This document shows, piece after piece, positions 33,484 through 42,031 of a stretch of 63,488 nucleotides of DNA. This DNA comes from Pelagibacterales bacterium SAG-MED01. Lineage in GTDB: Bacteria; Pseudomonadota; Alphaproteobacteria; Pelagibacterales; Pelagibacteraceae. Numbering within the stretch: position 1 is the first letter of the stretch; every line of letters starts with the position of its first letter. Where the stretch lies: contig JACWCY010000003.1 of assembly GCA_014654455.1 (NCBI GenBank), positions 91,279 through 154,766 of the forward strand, read 5' to 3'. The notes beneath the pieces are model-generated. The model worked only from the letters and a program-made list of their open reading frames with translations, had not been told where the DNA came from and made no database searches. The translations under genes and the position numbers were made by a program.

Positions 33484-33804
33484 TTATTTAGCTAATTTTG
33501 TGGCTCCTGTCTCTTGATACGCAACTTTTCCATCTTTAAACTTATAATAAGTCATTACAGCTTCTTTATTACCATCATTAAAAGTTACCATTGCGTGTTC
33601 AAAGCCAACTTCATTATTTTCAAAAAGCACTCTAACGTCACTTTTTTTAACATCCTTCATCCCAACCCAACTAACTACATCTTTCTTAGTTAGACTTTTA
33701 CCATTTGAATGCATTAAGAATTGATAATCGTCATGAATTAATTGTTCAGCACCTGCTGTATCACCGTCATTTACTATTTTTGACATTTTTTCTATAATTG
33801 ACAT
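33484..33804 (-). CDS. NTF2/SnoaL-like small protein
   Basis: 106 residues that look like the cone-shaped NTF2-like fold: an N-terminal helix MSIIEKMSKIVNDGDTAGAEQLIHDDYQFLMHS followed by alternating beta strands (VRVLFENNEVGFEHAMVTF, GNKEAVMTYYKFKDGKVAYQETG). Such proteins are ligand-binding or enzymes (isomerases, dehydratases), but no catalytic pair stands out. No signal peptide. It lies in a run of small genes of unknown function. Confidence 0.7.
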   Translation of the reverse strand: MSIIEKMSKIVNDGDTAGAEQLIHDDYQFLMHSNGKSLTKKDVVSWVGMKDVKKSDVRVLFENNEVGFEHAMVTFNDGNKEAVMTYYKFKDGKVAYQETGATKLAK

Positions 33805-33820
33805 TATTTTCCTTTCTTAT

Positions 33821-34237
33821 TTAAATATAGATTTTATCTGCCAAACCATAACAAAGAACAGCACTTAAAATCGTTAAAACTAATGGAGCATATATTGCTT
33901 CATCTGAAGTTTTGTCAGTATGTCCAAGCTTGTTTATTTTTGTGCTATAAAAACCGGCTATAAAGGCAGACAAGTTTTGCAAGAATATTAGATTAAAGAA
34001 AGCCCAAGTAGCCTCTAAACCATTTGGTCTGATAAATCCCACATAAATTGCCATTACAGTTGATCCAATAAATATAGATCCAAAAAATCTTACAATCCCA
34101 GCACCTGTATCATGCATTCCATATTGATTTAAAAAAGATTGTGTTTGAAAAACACATCTAAAACCATAATAAGCAAAACCTATAAAATGAATTAAAAATA
34201 CTGCTAAGTAAATCATCCCATTAAATTTATCAATCAT
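33821..34237 (-). CDS. Four-helix membrane protein, unknown
   Basis: 138 residues with four predicted transmembrane helices (about 7-28, 43-64, 74-95, 112-132). No family recognised. A YGFRCVFQTQSFLNQYGM segment with one cysteine and a GFIRPNG loop are the most distinctive features. It sits within a minus-strand run of small genes and has short spacers to both neighbours (16 and 20 bases). Function cannot be assigned. Confidence 0.7.
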   Translation of the reverse strand: MIDKFNGMIYLAVFLIHFIGFAYYGFRCVFQTQSFLNQYGMHDTGAGIVRFFGSIFIGSTVMAIYVGFIRPNGLEATWAFFNLIFLQNLSAFIAGFYSTKINKLGHTDKTSDEAIYAPLVLTILSAVLCYGLADKIYI

Positions 34238-34257
34238 TGAAACTCCTTTTAAATACT

Positions 34258-34566
34258 TTAACTAAATACTGGCCTTATCTCATCTTCAATTGTACCTTCT
34301 ATCGCAACTTCTTTCAATTGCTCTAAAAGTTTTATATATTCAGGATCTGCAGACATATTCGCGTCAGCTTCATTATCTCCTTCAAACATAGGTCCAATTA
34401 AAGTCTCTCTTATTGTTCTTGGATCTCCACCCATTTGAAAAGAAAAGTAGACATCATGGTTTGGGTAATGTTTTTTTCTAACTGCAGCTAGACCTTTTCC
34501 AATTTCCATAGCTTTTCCTAGGCCATCATCTTTTACTCTCATTGTTCTTGTATAAATTACTTTCAC
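34258..34566 (-). CDS. Small ferredoxin-like (ABM-type) protein, unknown
   Basis: 102 residues. The pattern VIYTRTMRVKDDGLGKAMEIGKGLAAVRKKHYP, VYFSFQMGGDPRTIRETLIGP, then ADPEYIKLLEQLKEVAIEG suggests a dimeric alpha/beta-barrel fold of the antibiotic-monooxygenase/NIPSNAP kind. No catalytic residues are evident. First of three small genes in a row with this general shape, which points to a shared function or ancestry, though sequence similarity by eye is weak. Confidence 0.65.
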   Translation of the reverse strand: MKVIYTRTMRVKDDGLGKAMEIGKGLAAVRKKHYPNHDVYFSFQMGGDPRTIRETLIGPMFEGDNEADANMSADPEYIKLLEQLKEVAIEGTIEDEIRPVFS

Positions 34567-34581
34567 TGTTAATCCTTTTTC

Positions 34582-34872
34582 TTATTTAGCATTAAAATCT
34601 ATAACATCATCTGTACACTCAACAAATTTATGAGGTTCATAGAAATCGTTCATAGTCTCTAATTGTTTATTAATTGCATCTGGATTAATACCTTTCCACC
34701 AACAATACATTGTTAAATTATCACCCGGTGTATTCCAGCTCATTTGACACTTTGCATTATCACTTGTCATTGCTTTAGTCATATCTTCCATCGACATTGA
34801 ACCAGTAACTTCCATCATCTTAGCTTTAGCTTCTTTTGATTTAAAAGTGTGTGTTACTATATAGTTTTTCAT
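34582..34872 (-). CDS. Small alpha/beta protein, unknown
   Basis: 96 residues, Met-rich in the middle (MMEVTGSMSMEDMTKAMTSD), with a YCWWKGINPDAINKQLE segment and cysteines at three places (KCQMSW, MYCWWK, VECTDD). The beta-alpha-beta pattern again suggests a ferredoxin-like domain. A metal-binding role is conceivable given the Cys/Met/His content, but this is a guess. Lies between two genes of similar size, spacers 15 and 7 bases. Confidence 0.62.
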   Translation of the reverse strand: MKNYIVTHTFKSKEAKAKMMEVTGSMSMEDMTKAMTSDNAKCQMSWNTPGDNLTMYCWWKGINPDAINKQLETMNDFYEPHKFVECTDDVIDFNAK

Positions 34873-34879
34873 ATTTCTC

Positions 34880-35164
34880 CTATTTTACTTTTGTTAAATC
34901 ATAGATCGAATAGCTATCTAACACAGCATCCATGATCGGTTTTGATACTTCAGTTCCTTCAATAAATTTATGTAGTGCAGGTTCATCAGTACAAAATATC
35001 TTAAACATTACAGTACTTTTATCTGGTGTTACCGTTCCAATAGTTTTTTCTACTACTGCAACTTTAGCTCTTTCTGCTAAACCTTCAGGTGATTGCATAA
35101 ATCCCATAAATTTTTCAAACATACCTTCTTTTAATTTAGCCACTACCAACATTTCTTTTTCCAT
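34880..35164 (-). CDS. Small ABM-like protein, unknown
   Basis: 94 residues with pattern MLVVAKLKEGMFEKFMGFMQSPEGLAE, VVEKTIGTVTPDKSTVMFKIFC, then EPALHKFIEG, which resembles antibiotic-biosynthesis-monooxygenase-like dimers. No conserved heme- or quinol-site residues can be named. A GGAG-type Shine-Dalgarno precedes the start. Part of the minus-strand small-gene run. Confidence 0.65.
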   Translation of the reverse strand: MEKEMLVVAKLKEGMFEKFMGFMQSPEGLAERAKVAVVEKTIGTVTPDKSTVMFKIFCTDEPALHKFIEGTEVSKPIMDAVLDSYSIYDLTKVK

Positions 35165-35181
35165 TTTTTTCTCCTTGTTTG

Positions 35182-35556
35182 TTAATATATTCCTGACTCT
35201 GCTATTTTTTTGATTTCATCTTTAGAACCAGAAATTAATTCAAAGATAAATTCATCACATTTTTTTGTCGTTTCTTCTTCGTATGGTTTTCCGTAACGAA
35301 TATCGACAACTTTTAATAATTCTTCGTTAAGCTTTTCTTCCTTAGCACCTTCCTTTAACAAATAAGAATTTAAAAACTTTTTAGCTGCAAAAGAGTGAAC
35401 AATCTTTTCTAAATCAAGTTCTCCCTGGGGGATCATGCTATTAGCATAATAAATTCCAGTGCATTCTATAGTTTTAGATTTATCGTTATCATTCATACCC
35501 GCAAAGGTAACGCTAGTAATGATAGTAAAGAATAGTACTGCTAAAACTTTTTTCAT
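35182..35556 (-). CDS. Exported two-cysteine protein, paralogue B
   Basis: 124 residues with a signal peptide (MKKVLAVLFFTIITSVTFA). The mature part has just two cysteines: one in the SKTIECTGIYYANSMIPQGE segment and one in TKKCDEFIF, probably a disulfide in the periplasm. It is paralogous to the next gene upstream, sharing NDKxKxxxC.GIYxAN...P.GE and a distal KKC/DQC helix. Function unknown. Separated from its paralogue by two bases. Confidence 0.75.
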   Translation of the reverse strand: MKKVLAVLFFTIITSVTFAGMNDNDKSKTIECTGIYYANSMIPQGELDLEKIVHSFAAKKFLNSYLLKEGAKEEKLNEELLKVVDIRYGKPYEEETTKKCDEFIFELISGSKDEIKKIAESGIY

Positions 35557-35558
35557 TA

Positions 35559-35948
35559 CTAATATAATGTTTGAATTACTTTTTTGACTCTTTCAGCCCC
35601 ATTAGGAACTAAAGCTTCTACAAATGAATGACATTGATCAGTTTTAGCCTTGTCATATTTTGAACCATAATGTTTATCTACTGCCTTATTAACTCCTTCG
35701 TCCCAATCTTTTTCTGGAATACCTATTTCTAAGGCATATGCTTTAAGAACTTTTACAGTTGATATAGATTTTTCTTTCATACTGTACTCAAATGTTTCAC
35801 CAGAGGGAAGAAAGTAGTTAGCCATATAAATTCCAACGCAATCCCAAGCTTTCGCTTTATCGCTATTATTCATTTCAGCAATTGATGAAGTTGATATTGA
35901 AATTGCTATAAAGTAAGCAGTAAGTATTTTTAAAATATTTTTTAGCAT
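35559..35948 (-). CDS. Exported two-cysteine protein, paralogue A
   Basis: 129 residues, signal peptide ending near SSIAE, then SDKAKAWDCVGIYMANYFLPSGE and later YDKAKTDQCHSFVEAL, with the same two-cysteine layout as the following gene. First gene of the minus-strand small-gene run; a GGAGG Shine-Dalgarno precedes it and a 9-bp hairpin stands just upstream. Likely a periplasmic helical protein with one disulfide. I do not recognise the family. Confidence 0.75.
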   Translation of the reverse strand: MLKNILKILTAYFIAISISTSSIAEMNNSDKAKAWDCVGIYMANYFLPSGETFEYSMKEKSISTVKVLKAYALEIGIPEKDWDEGVNKAVDKHYGSKYDKAKTDQCHSFVEALVPNGAERVKKVIQTLY

Positions 35949-35967
35949 TTGACCTCCGTATCCGCTT

Positions 35968-35993
35968 AATAAAGATCTCCGCTAATCTTTATT
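35968..35993 (-). promoter_or_regulatory. 9-bp hairpin in leader of the small-gene run
   Basis: AATAAAGAT (35968-35976) and ATCTTTATT (35985-35993) form a perfect stem with an eight-base loop, about 20 bases before the start codon at 35948. On the minus-strand RNA the loop reads TAGCGGAG, and AGCGGA recurs just after the stem. It may stabilise the message or control ribosome access. It is less likely to be the cysK terminator because no U run follows on the minus strand. Confidence 0.45.
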
Positions 35994-36018
35994 TATTTTT
36001 AAGTTTAAATAAATATAT

Positions 36019-36055
36019 AAAAAAAAAGTAACAGTTTTATTACATAGCAGCTATG
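36019..36055 (-). terminator. Possible cysK terminator
   Basis: Just after the cysK stop comes the dyad CATAGC-T-GCTATG (36043-36055), then a weak GTAA/TTAC stem and nine consecutive U residues on the minus-strand RNA (36019-36027). The stems are short, so termination efficiency is doubtful; the U run is the best evidence. The central dyad could also be a protein-binding site. Confidence 0.4.
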
Positions 36056-36060
36056 CGTTA

Positions 36061-37062
36061 TTATAACCAACTAGGGATAGGTAGTTTTTTTTCTTGTAAA
36101 AAAGATTTATTAAACATCTTAGAGTTGTATTTATCTGACTTATCACAAAGAATAGTGACAATAGTTTTTCCTGGACCTAACTCTTTTCCAAGTCTAATTG
36201 CTCCTGCAATGTTAATTCCACAACTAGTGCCTAAGCTTAAACCCTCATTTTGGATTAAATCATAAAGTATTGGTAGAGCTTCATGATCATCAATTGAGAA
36301 TGCGCCATCAATTTTAGCATTTTCAAAATTTTTAGTAATTCTGCTAGAGCCAATTCCTTCAGTTATAGAATTTCCGTCAGACTTTAACTCTCCATTTTTG
36401 ATATAGTTATATAGAGAAGATCCTTTAGGATCAGATAGATAAATTTTTATATCTTTATTCTTTTCTTTAAGAGCATTACTAACTCCCGAAATTGTTCCAC
36501 CAGTTCCAGATGAACAAACAAAGCCATCAACTTTACCTTCAGTTTGATCCCAAATTTCTATTCCAGTTCCCTCATAATGACCTTTAGCATTTGCAGTGTT
36601 ATCAAATTGATTAGCCCATACAACTCCATTGTTGTTAGTAGGCCTCAGCTCATCTGCTAGTCTTGCTGCAACTTTAACAAAATTGTTGTCATCTTTATAA
36701 GGTTTTGCTGGAACTAATCTTAATTCTGCTCCTAAATTTCTTAAAGTATCTTTCTTTTCTTGAGTTTGATTGTCATTCATTACTATGATTGTTTTATAAC
36801 CTAGGGAATTTCCTAAAAGTCCTAATCCAATACCAGTGTTACCAGCAGTGCCTTCAATTACAATACCACCTTTAGAAATCAACTTTTTTTCTTGAGCATC
36901 TTTAATTAAAGCTAACGCAGCTCGATCTTTTACAGAGCCACCTGGATTTAAAAATTCAGCCTTACCATAAATATTACATCCAGTGAGTTCAGAAGCTGCC
37001 TTAAGTTTTATTAGAGGAGTGTTGCCAATTGACTCGATAAAATTATTTTTTATATTCTTCAT
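36061..37062 (-). CDS. cysK: Cysteine synthase (O-acetylserine sulfhydrylase)
   Basis: PLP enzyme condensing O-acetylserine and sulfide to cysteine. The 333 residues contain the PLP-lysine motif GGSVKDRAAL near the N-terminus, the substrate loop EGTAGNTGIGL, CSSGTGGTISG for phosphate binding and SLGTSCGINIAGA in the C-terminal half. The EGTAGNTG loop (in place of EPTSGNTG) is common in alphaproteobacterial CysK homologues; cystathionine beta-synthase activity is a less likely option. It is adjacent to cysE, which makes its substrate. Confidence 0.93.
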   Translation of the reverse strand: MKNIKNNFIESIGNTPLIKLKAASELTGCNIYGKAEFLNPGGSVKDRAALALIKDAQEKKLISKGGIVIEGTAGNTGIGLGLLGNSLGYKTIIVMNDNQTQEKKDTLRNLGAELRLVPAKPYKDDNNFVKVAARLADELRPTNNNGVVWANQFDNTANAKGHYEGTGIEIWDQTEGKVDGFVCSSGTGGTISGVSNALKEKNKDIKIYLSDPKGSSLYNYIKNGELKSDGNSITEGIGSSRITKNFENAKIDGAFSIDDHEALPILYDLIQNEGLSLGTSCGINIAGAIRLGKELGPGKTIVTILCDKSDKYNSKMFNKSFLQEKKLPIPSWL

Positions 37063-37631
37063 TATTCTTTTTCTTCATCGGTAACGGCATAAGGTTTAAA
37101 TCCTTTTGAAGCATCACCAATTTTCTTAGCTGGTATACCTGCCATAACAGATTTTTCAGACACATTCTTTGTTACAACTGAATTAGATCCAATTAGAGAA
37201 TTTTTTCCTATTGTAATAGGCCCTAATATTTGTGCACCAGATCCAACAACAACATTATCTTCTAAAGTTGGATGTCTTTTTATATTTCTTTGATCATTTG
37301 AATTAATACTAGGAGCAATTCCTCCTAATGTAACATTGTGATAGATAGTAACATTATCACTAATCTCAGATGTTTCACCAATCACCACACCCATACCATG
37401 ATCAATAAATAAATTTTTTCCAATTTTTGCTTTTGGATGAATTTCTATTCCAGTCAAAAATCTTGAAAATTGAGAAATGATTCTTGCAACCAAATCAAAT
37501 TTTGCAATTGCAAAAAAATTAGCAATTCTATGAAAAAAAATAGCCTTAACACCTGGGTAAGTTAATATTAAACTTAGCTTTGATTTTGCCGCAGGATCTC
37601 TATCAATTATAGATTGTAAGTAATCATTCAT
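37062..37631 (-). CDS. cysE: Serine O-acetyltransferase
   Basis: Makes O-acetylserine, committing serine to cysteine synthesis. The C-terminal left-handed beta-helix is visible as hexapeptide repeats from [24 protein letters not shown] (catalytic His-Gly) to AGIPAKKIG. The start ATG at 37631 gives 189 residues beginning [18 protein letters not shown] longer frame to 37712 adds 27 aromatic residues and would run into the divergent VOC gene, so I reject it. Short N-terminal domain is typical of this type. Couples to cysK directly. Confidence 0.93.
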   Translation of the reverse strand: MNDYLQSIIDRDPAAKSKLSLILTYPGVKAIFFHRIANFFAIAKFDLVARIISQFSRFLTGIEIHPKAKIGKNLFIDHGMGVVIGETSEISDNVTIYHNVTLGGIAPSINSNDQRNIKRHPTLEDNVVVGSGAQILGPITIGKNSLIGSNSVVTKNVSEKSVMAGIPAKKIGDASKGFKPYAVTDEEKE

Positions 37632-37704
37632 AAAATTTGTTAGCTTGATATAAAAATATGTGTAGGTTATATAGTGATTATATTCAGATTTTAAAGGAGA
37701 GATT

Positions 37705-38115
37705 ATGTACAAAAATACTAACTGTTTTCACTTAGCAATCCCTTGTGGTGATTTAGAAATAGCAAAAAAATTTTATAGCGAAACTTTGGGTTGTCGACTT
37801 GATAACTCTGCGCAAGAATGGGCTGATGTTGATTTTTGGGGCAATGAATTAACTCTTCATGCAAGTGATCATAAATTAGATAGTGAAAGACATGATGTTG
37901 ATATGGGAAATGTTTCTGTTCCACATTTTGGAGTGCATTTATCAAGAAAAGATTTTGATACTTTAAAAAGTAGATTGAAAGAAAAAGGTGCCAAATATTA
38001 TGATGAGCCTTATCTAAGATTTAAAGGAACAAAATATGAGCAAGAGACATTTTTTGTTAAAGATCCTAACGAAAATATTTTAGAGATTAAAACTTTAACT
38101 GCTAATTCAGAATAA
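37705..38115 (+). CDS. VOC/glyoxalase-family protein
   Basis: 136-residue single-chain VOC-fold protein, probably dimeric and metal-dependent. [23 protein letters not shown] at the N-terminus carries the first metal-ligand histidine; the second half has [19 protein letters not shown] and the [16 protein letters not shown] strand with the C-terminal glutamate. Functions in the fold include glyoxalase, dioxygenase and fosfomycin-type resistance; none can be chosen. Strong AAAGGAGAG Shine-Dalgarno. Followed by LysE with a short gap. Confidence 0.83.
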   Translation: MYKNTNCFHLAIPCGDLEIAKKFYSETLGCRLDNSAQEWADVDFWGNELTLHASDHKLDSERHDVDMGNVSVPHFGVHLSRKDFDTLKSRLKEKGAKYYDEPYLRFKGTKYEQETFFVKDPNENILEIKTLTANSE

Positions 38116-38126
38116 TTTAATTTTAG

Positions 38127-38735
38127 ATGGAATACCTGGTATTAGGTTTTTTTACCGGGCTTAGTTTAATTCTAGCGATAGGCGCTCAAAATATTTTTGT
38201 AATAGAGCAGGGATTAAAAAAACAACATATTTTTTTAGTTTGTTTAATTTGCTCAGTTTCTGATTTAATTCTTATTTTTTTAGGAATATTTCTTTTTCAT
38301 TACTTCGTTCAATATTTTAATTCTACTATTGAGTTAATATTTAATATTTTACTAATTATTTTCCTAATTTACTTTATTTACTCAAAAATAAAATCTTATA
38401 ACTTACGAGTTAATTTTAATAATGAGATTACCGATATATCAAAATTTGATATTTTTTTAAAAACTCTAGGCTTTACTTATCTCAATCCTCACGTTTACTC
38501 TGACACAGTTTTTTTTCTTGGAAATTTTTCTAAAAACTTAATTTTAAATCAGAAAATTTATTTTGGAATAGGTGCTTCAATTGCTTCTTTTTTATTTTTT
38601 TTTTTCATTGGATATCTTTCAAAGTACTTATCTAAATATGCACAAAGTAAAAAAAATTGGAAAATAATAAATATTTTTATTATTTGCTTTATGAGTTTAC
38701 TTACAATTTACATAATTTTAGAAACTATTAATTAG
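38127..38735 (+). CDS. LysE/ArgO-family amino-acid exporter
   Basis: Inner-membrane exporter of 202 residues with about six helices. The N-terminus MEYLVLGFFTGLSLILAIGAQNIFVIEQGL and the following CSVSDLILIFLG show the LysE family signature (GAQN, and the Asp in helix 2). Basic amino acids such as arginine or lysine are the typical cargo of members with IGAQNIFVIEQGL, so ArgO is a good guess. Overlaps the convergent HisD-like gene by eight bases. Confidence 0.85.
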   Translation: MEYLVLGFFTGLSLILAIGAQNIFVIEQGLKKQHIFLVCLICSVSDLILIFLGIFLFHYFVQYFNSTIELIFNILLIIFLIYFIYSKIKSYNLRVNFNNEITDISKFDIFLKTLGFTYLNPHVYSDTVFFLGNFSKNLILNQKIYFGIGASIASFLFFFFIGYLSKYLSKYAQSKKNWKIINIFIICFMSLLTIYIILETIN

Positions 38736-40014
38736 AATATCCATATTTTTTTAATCTGACATCACCAGTTCTTGCATGCGCTTCCATACCTTCATAACGT
38801 GATATTCTTGCAGCAGCAGCTCCAACTAATTCAGTGGACTCTTTAGTCATTCTTTGAAAACTTAATGTTTTAATAAATTTTCCAACAAACAAACCTCCAG
38901 TATATCTTCCCGCACCTTTAGTAGGTAAAATATGATTTGTTCCAGAACATTTATCTCCATAAGCAACTGTTGTTTCTTCACCTATAAACAAAGATCCGTA
39001 ATTAGTTAATCTATCATGAAACCATTTTAAATTTTCAGTTTGAACTTCTAAGTGTTCGGGTGCATATTCATCACTTATCTTAACCATTTCTTCATCTGTA
39101 TCACAAAGAATTACTTCACCATAATCTCTCCAAGCAGCATCAGCGTTAGTTCTTGGTACCTCAGGAAGATCTGCAATCAATTCAGGAACTCTTTTCATTA
39201 CTTTTTCAGCAAGTTCTTTGCTAGTTGTGTATAACCAGCAAGGAGAATTATAACCATGTTCTGCTTGCCCGACTAAATCTACGGCTACTATTTCTGGATC
39301 TGCTTTAGCATCAGCAATAATTCCAATTTCTGTTGGACCTGCAAATAAATCAATTCCAACTTTTCCAAATAAAATTCTTTTTGCTTCAGCAACAAACTGA
39401 TTTCCAGGGCCAACAATTATATCTGATGGAGGATTTTTGAATAACCCATTAGTCATTGCTGCAATAGCAGGAACTCCACCTAAATTTAAAATAACGTCAG
39501 CACCACATAAATCTGCAGTATAAATAATTGTTGGATGAGCACCAATACCTTCTTTAGGAGGGCTACAAGCAATAATATTTTTAACACCAGCAACTTTAGC
39601 AGTTGTTACACTCATAACTGCCGAAGCAATGTGTGCATATCTTCCACCAGGTACATAACAACCTGCTGTATTGACTGGAATTAATTTTTGTCCTGCATAT
39701 AAACCTTTTGAAAGTTCAACTTCAAAATCTTGTCCGTAATTTTTTAATTGTGCTTCAGCAAATTTTCTTACTCTTTCATGAGAAAATTGAACATCATCTT
39801 TAGTTTTTTGATCTAAATTTTTTTTAACCTCTTCAATTCTTTCTTTAGAAACAATTATATCTCCATCAAATTTGTCAAATTTTTTTGTTAAATCAATACA
39901 ACCTTGTTCTTTTGTTGTTTCAATATTTTTTAATAAATCTTGCACTATTCCAGTTGTTTTACTGTCATCTGTTGATGAAGTTTTAGGAGATTTTTTTAAG
40001 TATTGTATTGCCAT
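38728..40014 (-). CDS. HisD-family dehydrogenase, HpsN-like (sulfopropanediol?)
   Basis: NAD-dependent zinc dehydrogenase of 428 residues. The family core is clear: AGCYVPGGRYAHIAS, GVPAIAAM, GPGNQFVAEAKR, GPTEIGII, DLVGQAEHG and YAPEHLEV. The C-terminal part reads GEETTVAYGDKCSGTNHILPTKGAGRYTGGL, which differs from classic histidinol dehydrogenases (GxYTPExxGDYxxGPNH) and resembles HpsN, the 2,3-dihydroxypropane-1-sulfonate dehydrogenase, as far as I remember it. Neighbouring Pta- and ComC-like genes and a tau transporter support a sulfonate role. Histidinol dehydrogenase remains the alternative. Confidence 0.8.
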   Translation of the reverse strand: MAIQYLKKSPKTSSTDDSKTTGIVQDLLKNIETTKEQGCIDLTKKFDKFDGDIIVSKERIEEVKKNLDQKTKDDVQFSHERVRKFAEAQLKNYGQDFEVELSKGLYAGQKLIPVNTAGCYVPGGRYAHIASAVMSVTTAKVAGVKNIIACSPPKEGIGAHPTIIYTADLCGADVILNLGGVPAIAAMTNGLFKNPPSDIIVGPGNQFVAEAKRILFGKVGIDLFAGPTEIGIIADAKADPEIVAVDLVGQAEHGYNSPCWLYTTSKELAEKVMKRVPELIADLPEVPRTNADAAWRDYGEVILCDTDEEMVKISDEYAPEHLEVQTENLKWFHDRLTNYGSLFIGEETTVAYGDKCSGTNHILPTKGAGRYTGGLFVGKFIKTLSFQRMTKESTELVGAAAARISRYEGMEAHARTGDVRLKKYGYSN

Positions 40015-40110
40015 TGATTGTTTTGTCTTTATTAATTGTCGAAGTATTTAAAGTATAAGTTGATTTTTTTCAATGAAGAATTTACAATTAATTAAACTTA
40101 TTATTTAGAA

Positions 40111-41022
40111 TTAGTCTAAAGCAACTACCGCAGCAGCAATTGAAGCTAATCTAGCTTGAGCTTCGTCTGAACGACTTGTTATAACAACCGGAACTTTCCC
40201 GCCAACAACTACTCCCGCAGCACATGCTCCTGAAAAGTAAATCAACATTTTTACCAAGCCATTACCAGTCTCAACGCTTGGCACCAATAAAACATCTGCT
40301 ATTCCAGCAACATCATTTTTAATACCTTTAATAGCTGCTGATTTTTTTGAAATACTATTATCAAAAGCAAGTGGTCCAAATACATCTGCATTTAAGTTTT
40401 CTTTTTTAGCAAGTTTTGTTAATTCTTCAGCATCTTTAGAGCTTGGAATACTATCTAAAACTTCTTCAGTTGCTGACAGTATAGCTACTTTAGGTCTTTC
40501 AATACCAATTCTATTAGAAAAATTAATAACGTTTTTTAAAATATGCATTTTTGTTTTTACATTAGGTAAAACATTTAAAGCACCATCAGTTATAATTAAC
40601 GGTTTATCTTCTTTATCAATTGTCATATGCCAAATATGACTTAATCTAGTTTTTCCTAATAAATCATATTCTCTTTTTAAAACTTCTTTCATAAGAACAT
40701 CTGTATGAATATGACCTTTAACAATAATTTTAATTTTTTTTTCACTTGCTAATTTAGCTGCAATAGCTGCTGTATTATTTTCTATTGGTTCATGAATAAT
40801 TTCATATTTTGAAATATCCCATTTTAAATCTTCAGCACATTTTAATATTTCTTTTTCATCACCAATAAAAACTGGCTCAATTAAATTTTCATTAACTGCG
40901 TCTTGAACTGATAACATTGGTAAAGGCTTACCAGCATTAACTATTCCTGCTTTAACTCCTTTTTTTCTATGAGCTACATTTAAGAGGTTATCAGGACAAA
41001 TAATTTCTTTATTCGAGAGCAT
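40111..41022 (-). CDS. Phosphate acetyl/butyryltransferase-like enzyme
   Basis: 303 residues of the Pta/Ptb family, exchanging acyl-CoA and acyl phosphate. Typical segments are AGIVNAGKPLPMLSVQDAV, DGALNVLPN, ADVLLVPSVETGNGLVKMLIYFSGACAAGVVVG and VITSRSDEAQARLASIA. In sulfonate pathways such an enzyme takes the acetyl phosphate released by Xsc to acetyl-CoA. It is five bases downstream of the Ldh2-type dehydrogenase and 96 bases upstream of the HisD/HpsN-like gene. No acetate kinase is next to it. Confidence 0.85.
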   Translation of the reverse strand: MLSNKEIICPDNLLNVAHRKKGVKAGIVNAGKPLPMLSVQDAVNENLIEPVFIGDEKEILKCAEDLKWDISKYEIIHEPIENNTAAIAAKLASEKKIKIIVKGHIHTDVLMKEVLKREYDLLGKTRLSHIWHMTIDKEDKPLIITDGALNVLPNVKTKMHILKNVINFSNRIGIERPKVAILSATEEVLDSIPSSKDAEELTKLAKKENLNADVFGPLAFDNSISKKSAAIKGIKNDVAGIADVLLVPSVETGNGLVKMLIYFSGACAAGVVVGGKVPVVITSRSDEAQARLASIAAAVVALD

Positions 41023-41026
41023 AATT

Positions 41027-42031
41027 TTAACTTTTAAGAATCTTTAGATCTTTTTTTATAATTTCAGAAATCTTAATCTCATTTTTTGAATTCATTTTAA
41101 ATCTTTTATATTTATTTTGACCAGGATACATTATTTCTTTTATTCCTTTAATTTTTGGCAATTTTTTTATTGTTTTTATGTTATTTTTAATTCTGTTCTT
41201 GAAATTACTTACAAATAAATTTGTTTTAAATGTGATAAATAAATGACCAATATTTTGTGGACCTGAAAAATCATCGAAAGGGTCTTTAACTTTACCAGCA
41301 TGGTTTCCACCAGTTAACACTCCACTTAAAATATCGACCATCCAAGCCAGTCCAGATCCTCTAAAACCTGCTATCGGTAATTGTACTCCTTCAAGAGCTT
41401 TTTTTGCATTAGTAGTTGGATTTCCAAACTTGTCCAAAGCAACGCCTTCTGGAATTTTTTGATTATTTCTAGCAGCAACTCTAATCTTTCCTCTGTTTAT
41501 CATTGAAATTGAAGTATCTAAAATAAAAGGAATTTTAGATCCTGTTGGTGTTCCAAAACAAATTGGGTTTGTTCCAAATAAACTTTTTAATGCACCATGG
41601 GGTGCCACAGCTGGTGGAGCATTTGTATAAATCATTGTTATTAAATTTTTCTTAACAGCCTGTTCAGCGTAATAACCAGACAAACCATAATGACCACTAT
41701 TTTTTACAGCAACCATCCCAATTCCTGTTTTCTTTGCATTTTTAATTGCCGTTTTAATTGCAATATCAGCAGAAACAAATCCTATACTGTTGTTTGCATC
41801 GATGTGGGAAATAGATTGAGAAATTTTTTTAATCTTTATTTTGGGTTTTGGATTAATGACTTTTTTTTTAATTCGATCACAGTACATTTTTAATCTTGAT
41901 AGACCATGGCCATATGCACCTACTAATTCAGCATTTATTAAGGCATTTGATGATATGTTAGCATCTACTTTAGACAAACCATGCTTGATAAGTATTGATG
42001 ATACTATTTTTTTAAGTTTAAATGCTTTCAT
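41027..42031 (-). CDS. Malate/L-lactate/sulfolactate dehydrogenase family (Ldh2)
   Basis: NAD(P)-dependent 2-hydroxyacid dehydrogenase of 334 residues in the Ldh2 family (unrelated to classical LDH). GAYGHGLSRL (38-47), the catalytic His114 in VKNSGHYGLSGYYA, and FGTNPICFGTP are characteristic. Substrates in the family include malate, ureidoglycolate and (R)-sulfolactate (ComC); the genomic context makes the last attractive. It overlaps the Gfo/Idh gene by 14 bases and is followed at once by the Pta-like gene. Confidence 0.85.
   Translation of the reverse strand: MKAFKLKKIVSSILIKHGLSKVDANISSNALINAELVGAYGHGLSRLKMYCDRIKKKVINPKPKIKIKKISQSISHIDANNSIGFVSADIAIKTAIKNAKKTGIGMVAVKNSGHYGLSGYYAEQAVKKNLITMIYTNAPPAVAPHGALKSLFGTNPICFGTPTGSKIPFILDTSISMINRGKIRVAARNNQKIPEGVALDKFGNPTTNAKKALEGVQLPIAGFRGSGLAWMVDILSGVLTGGNHAGKVKDPFDDFSGPQNIGHLFITFKTNLFVSNFKNRIKNNIKTIKKLPKIKGIKEIMYPGQNKYKRFKMNSKNEIKISEIIKKDLKILKS

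Noticed and set aside
37632..37712. Longer cysE start adding 27 residues
   Set aside because: Aromatic-rich, unlike the family, and reaches into the divergent VOC gene.
38728..40014. Plain histidinol dehydrogenase (hisD) call
   Set aside because: Not fully excluded, but the C-terminal signature and the sulfonate-type neighbours favour an HpsN-like enzyme; no other his genes adjoin it.
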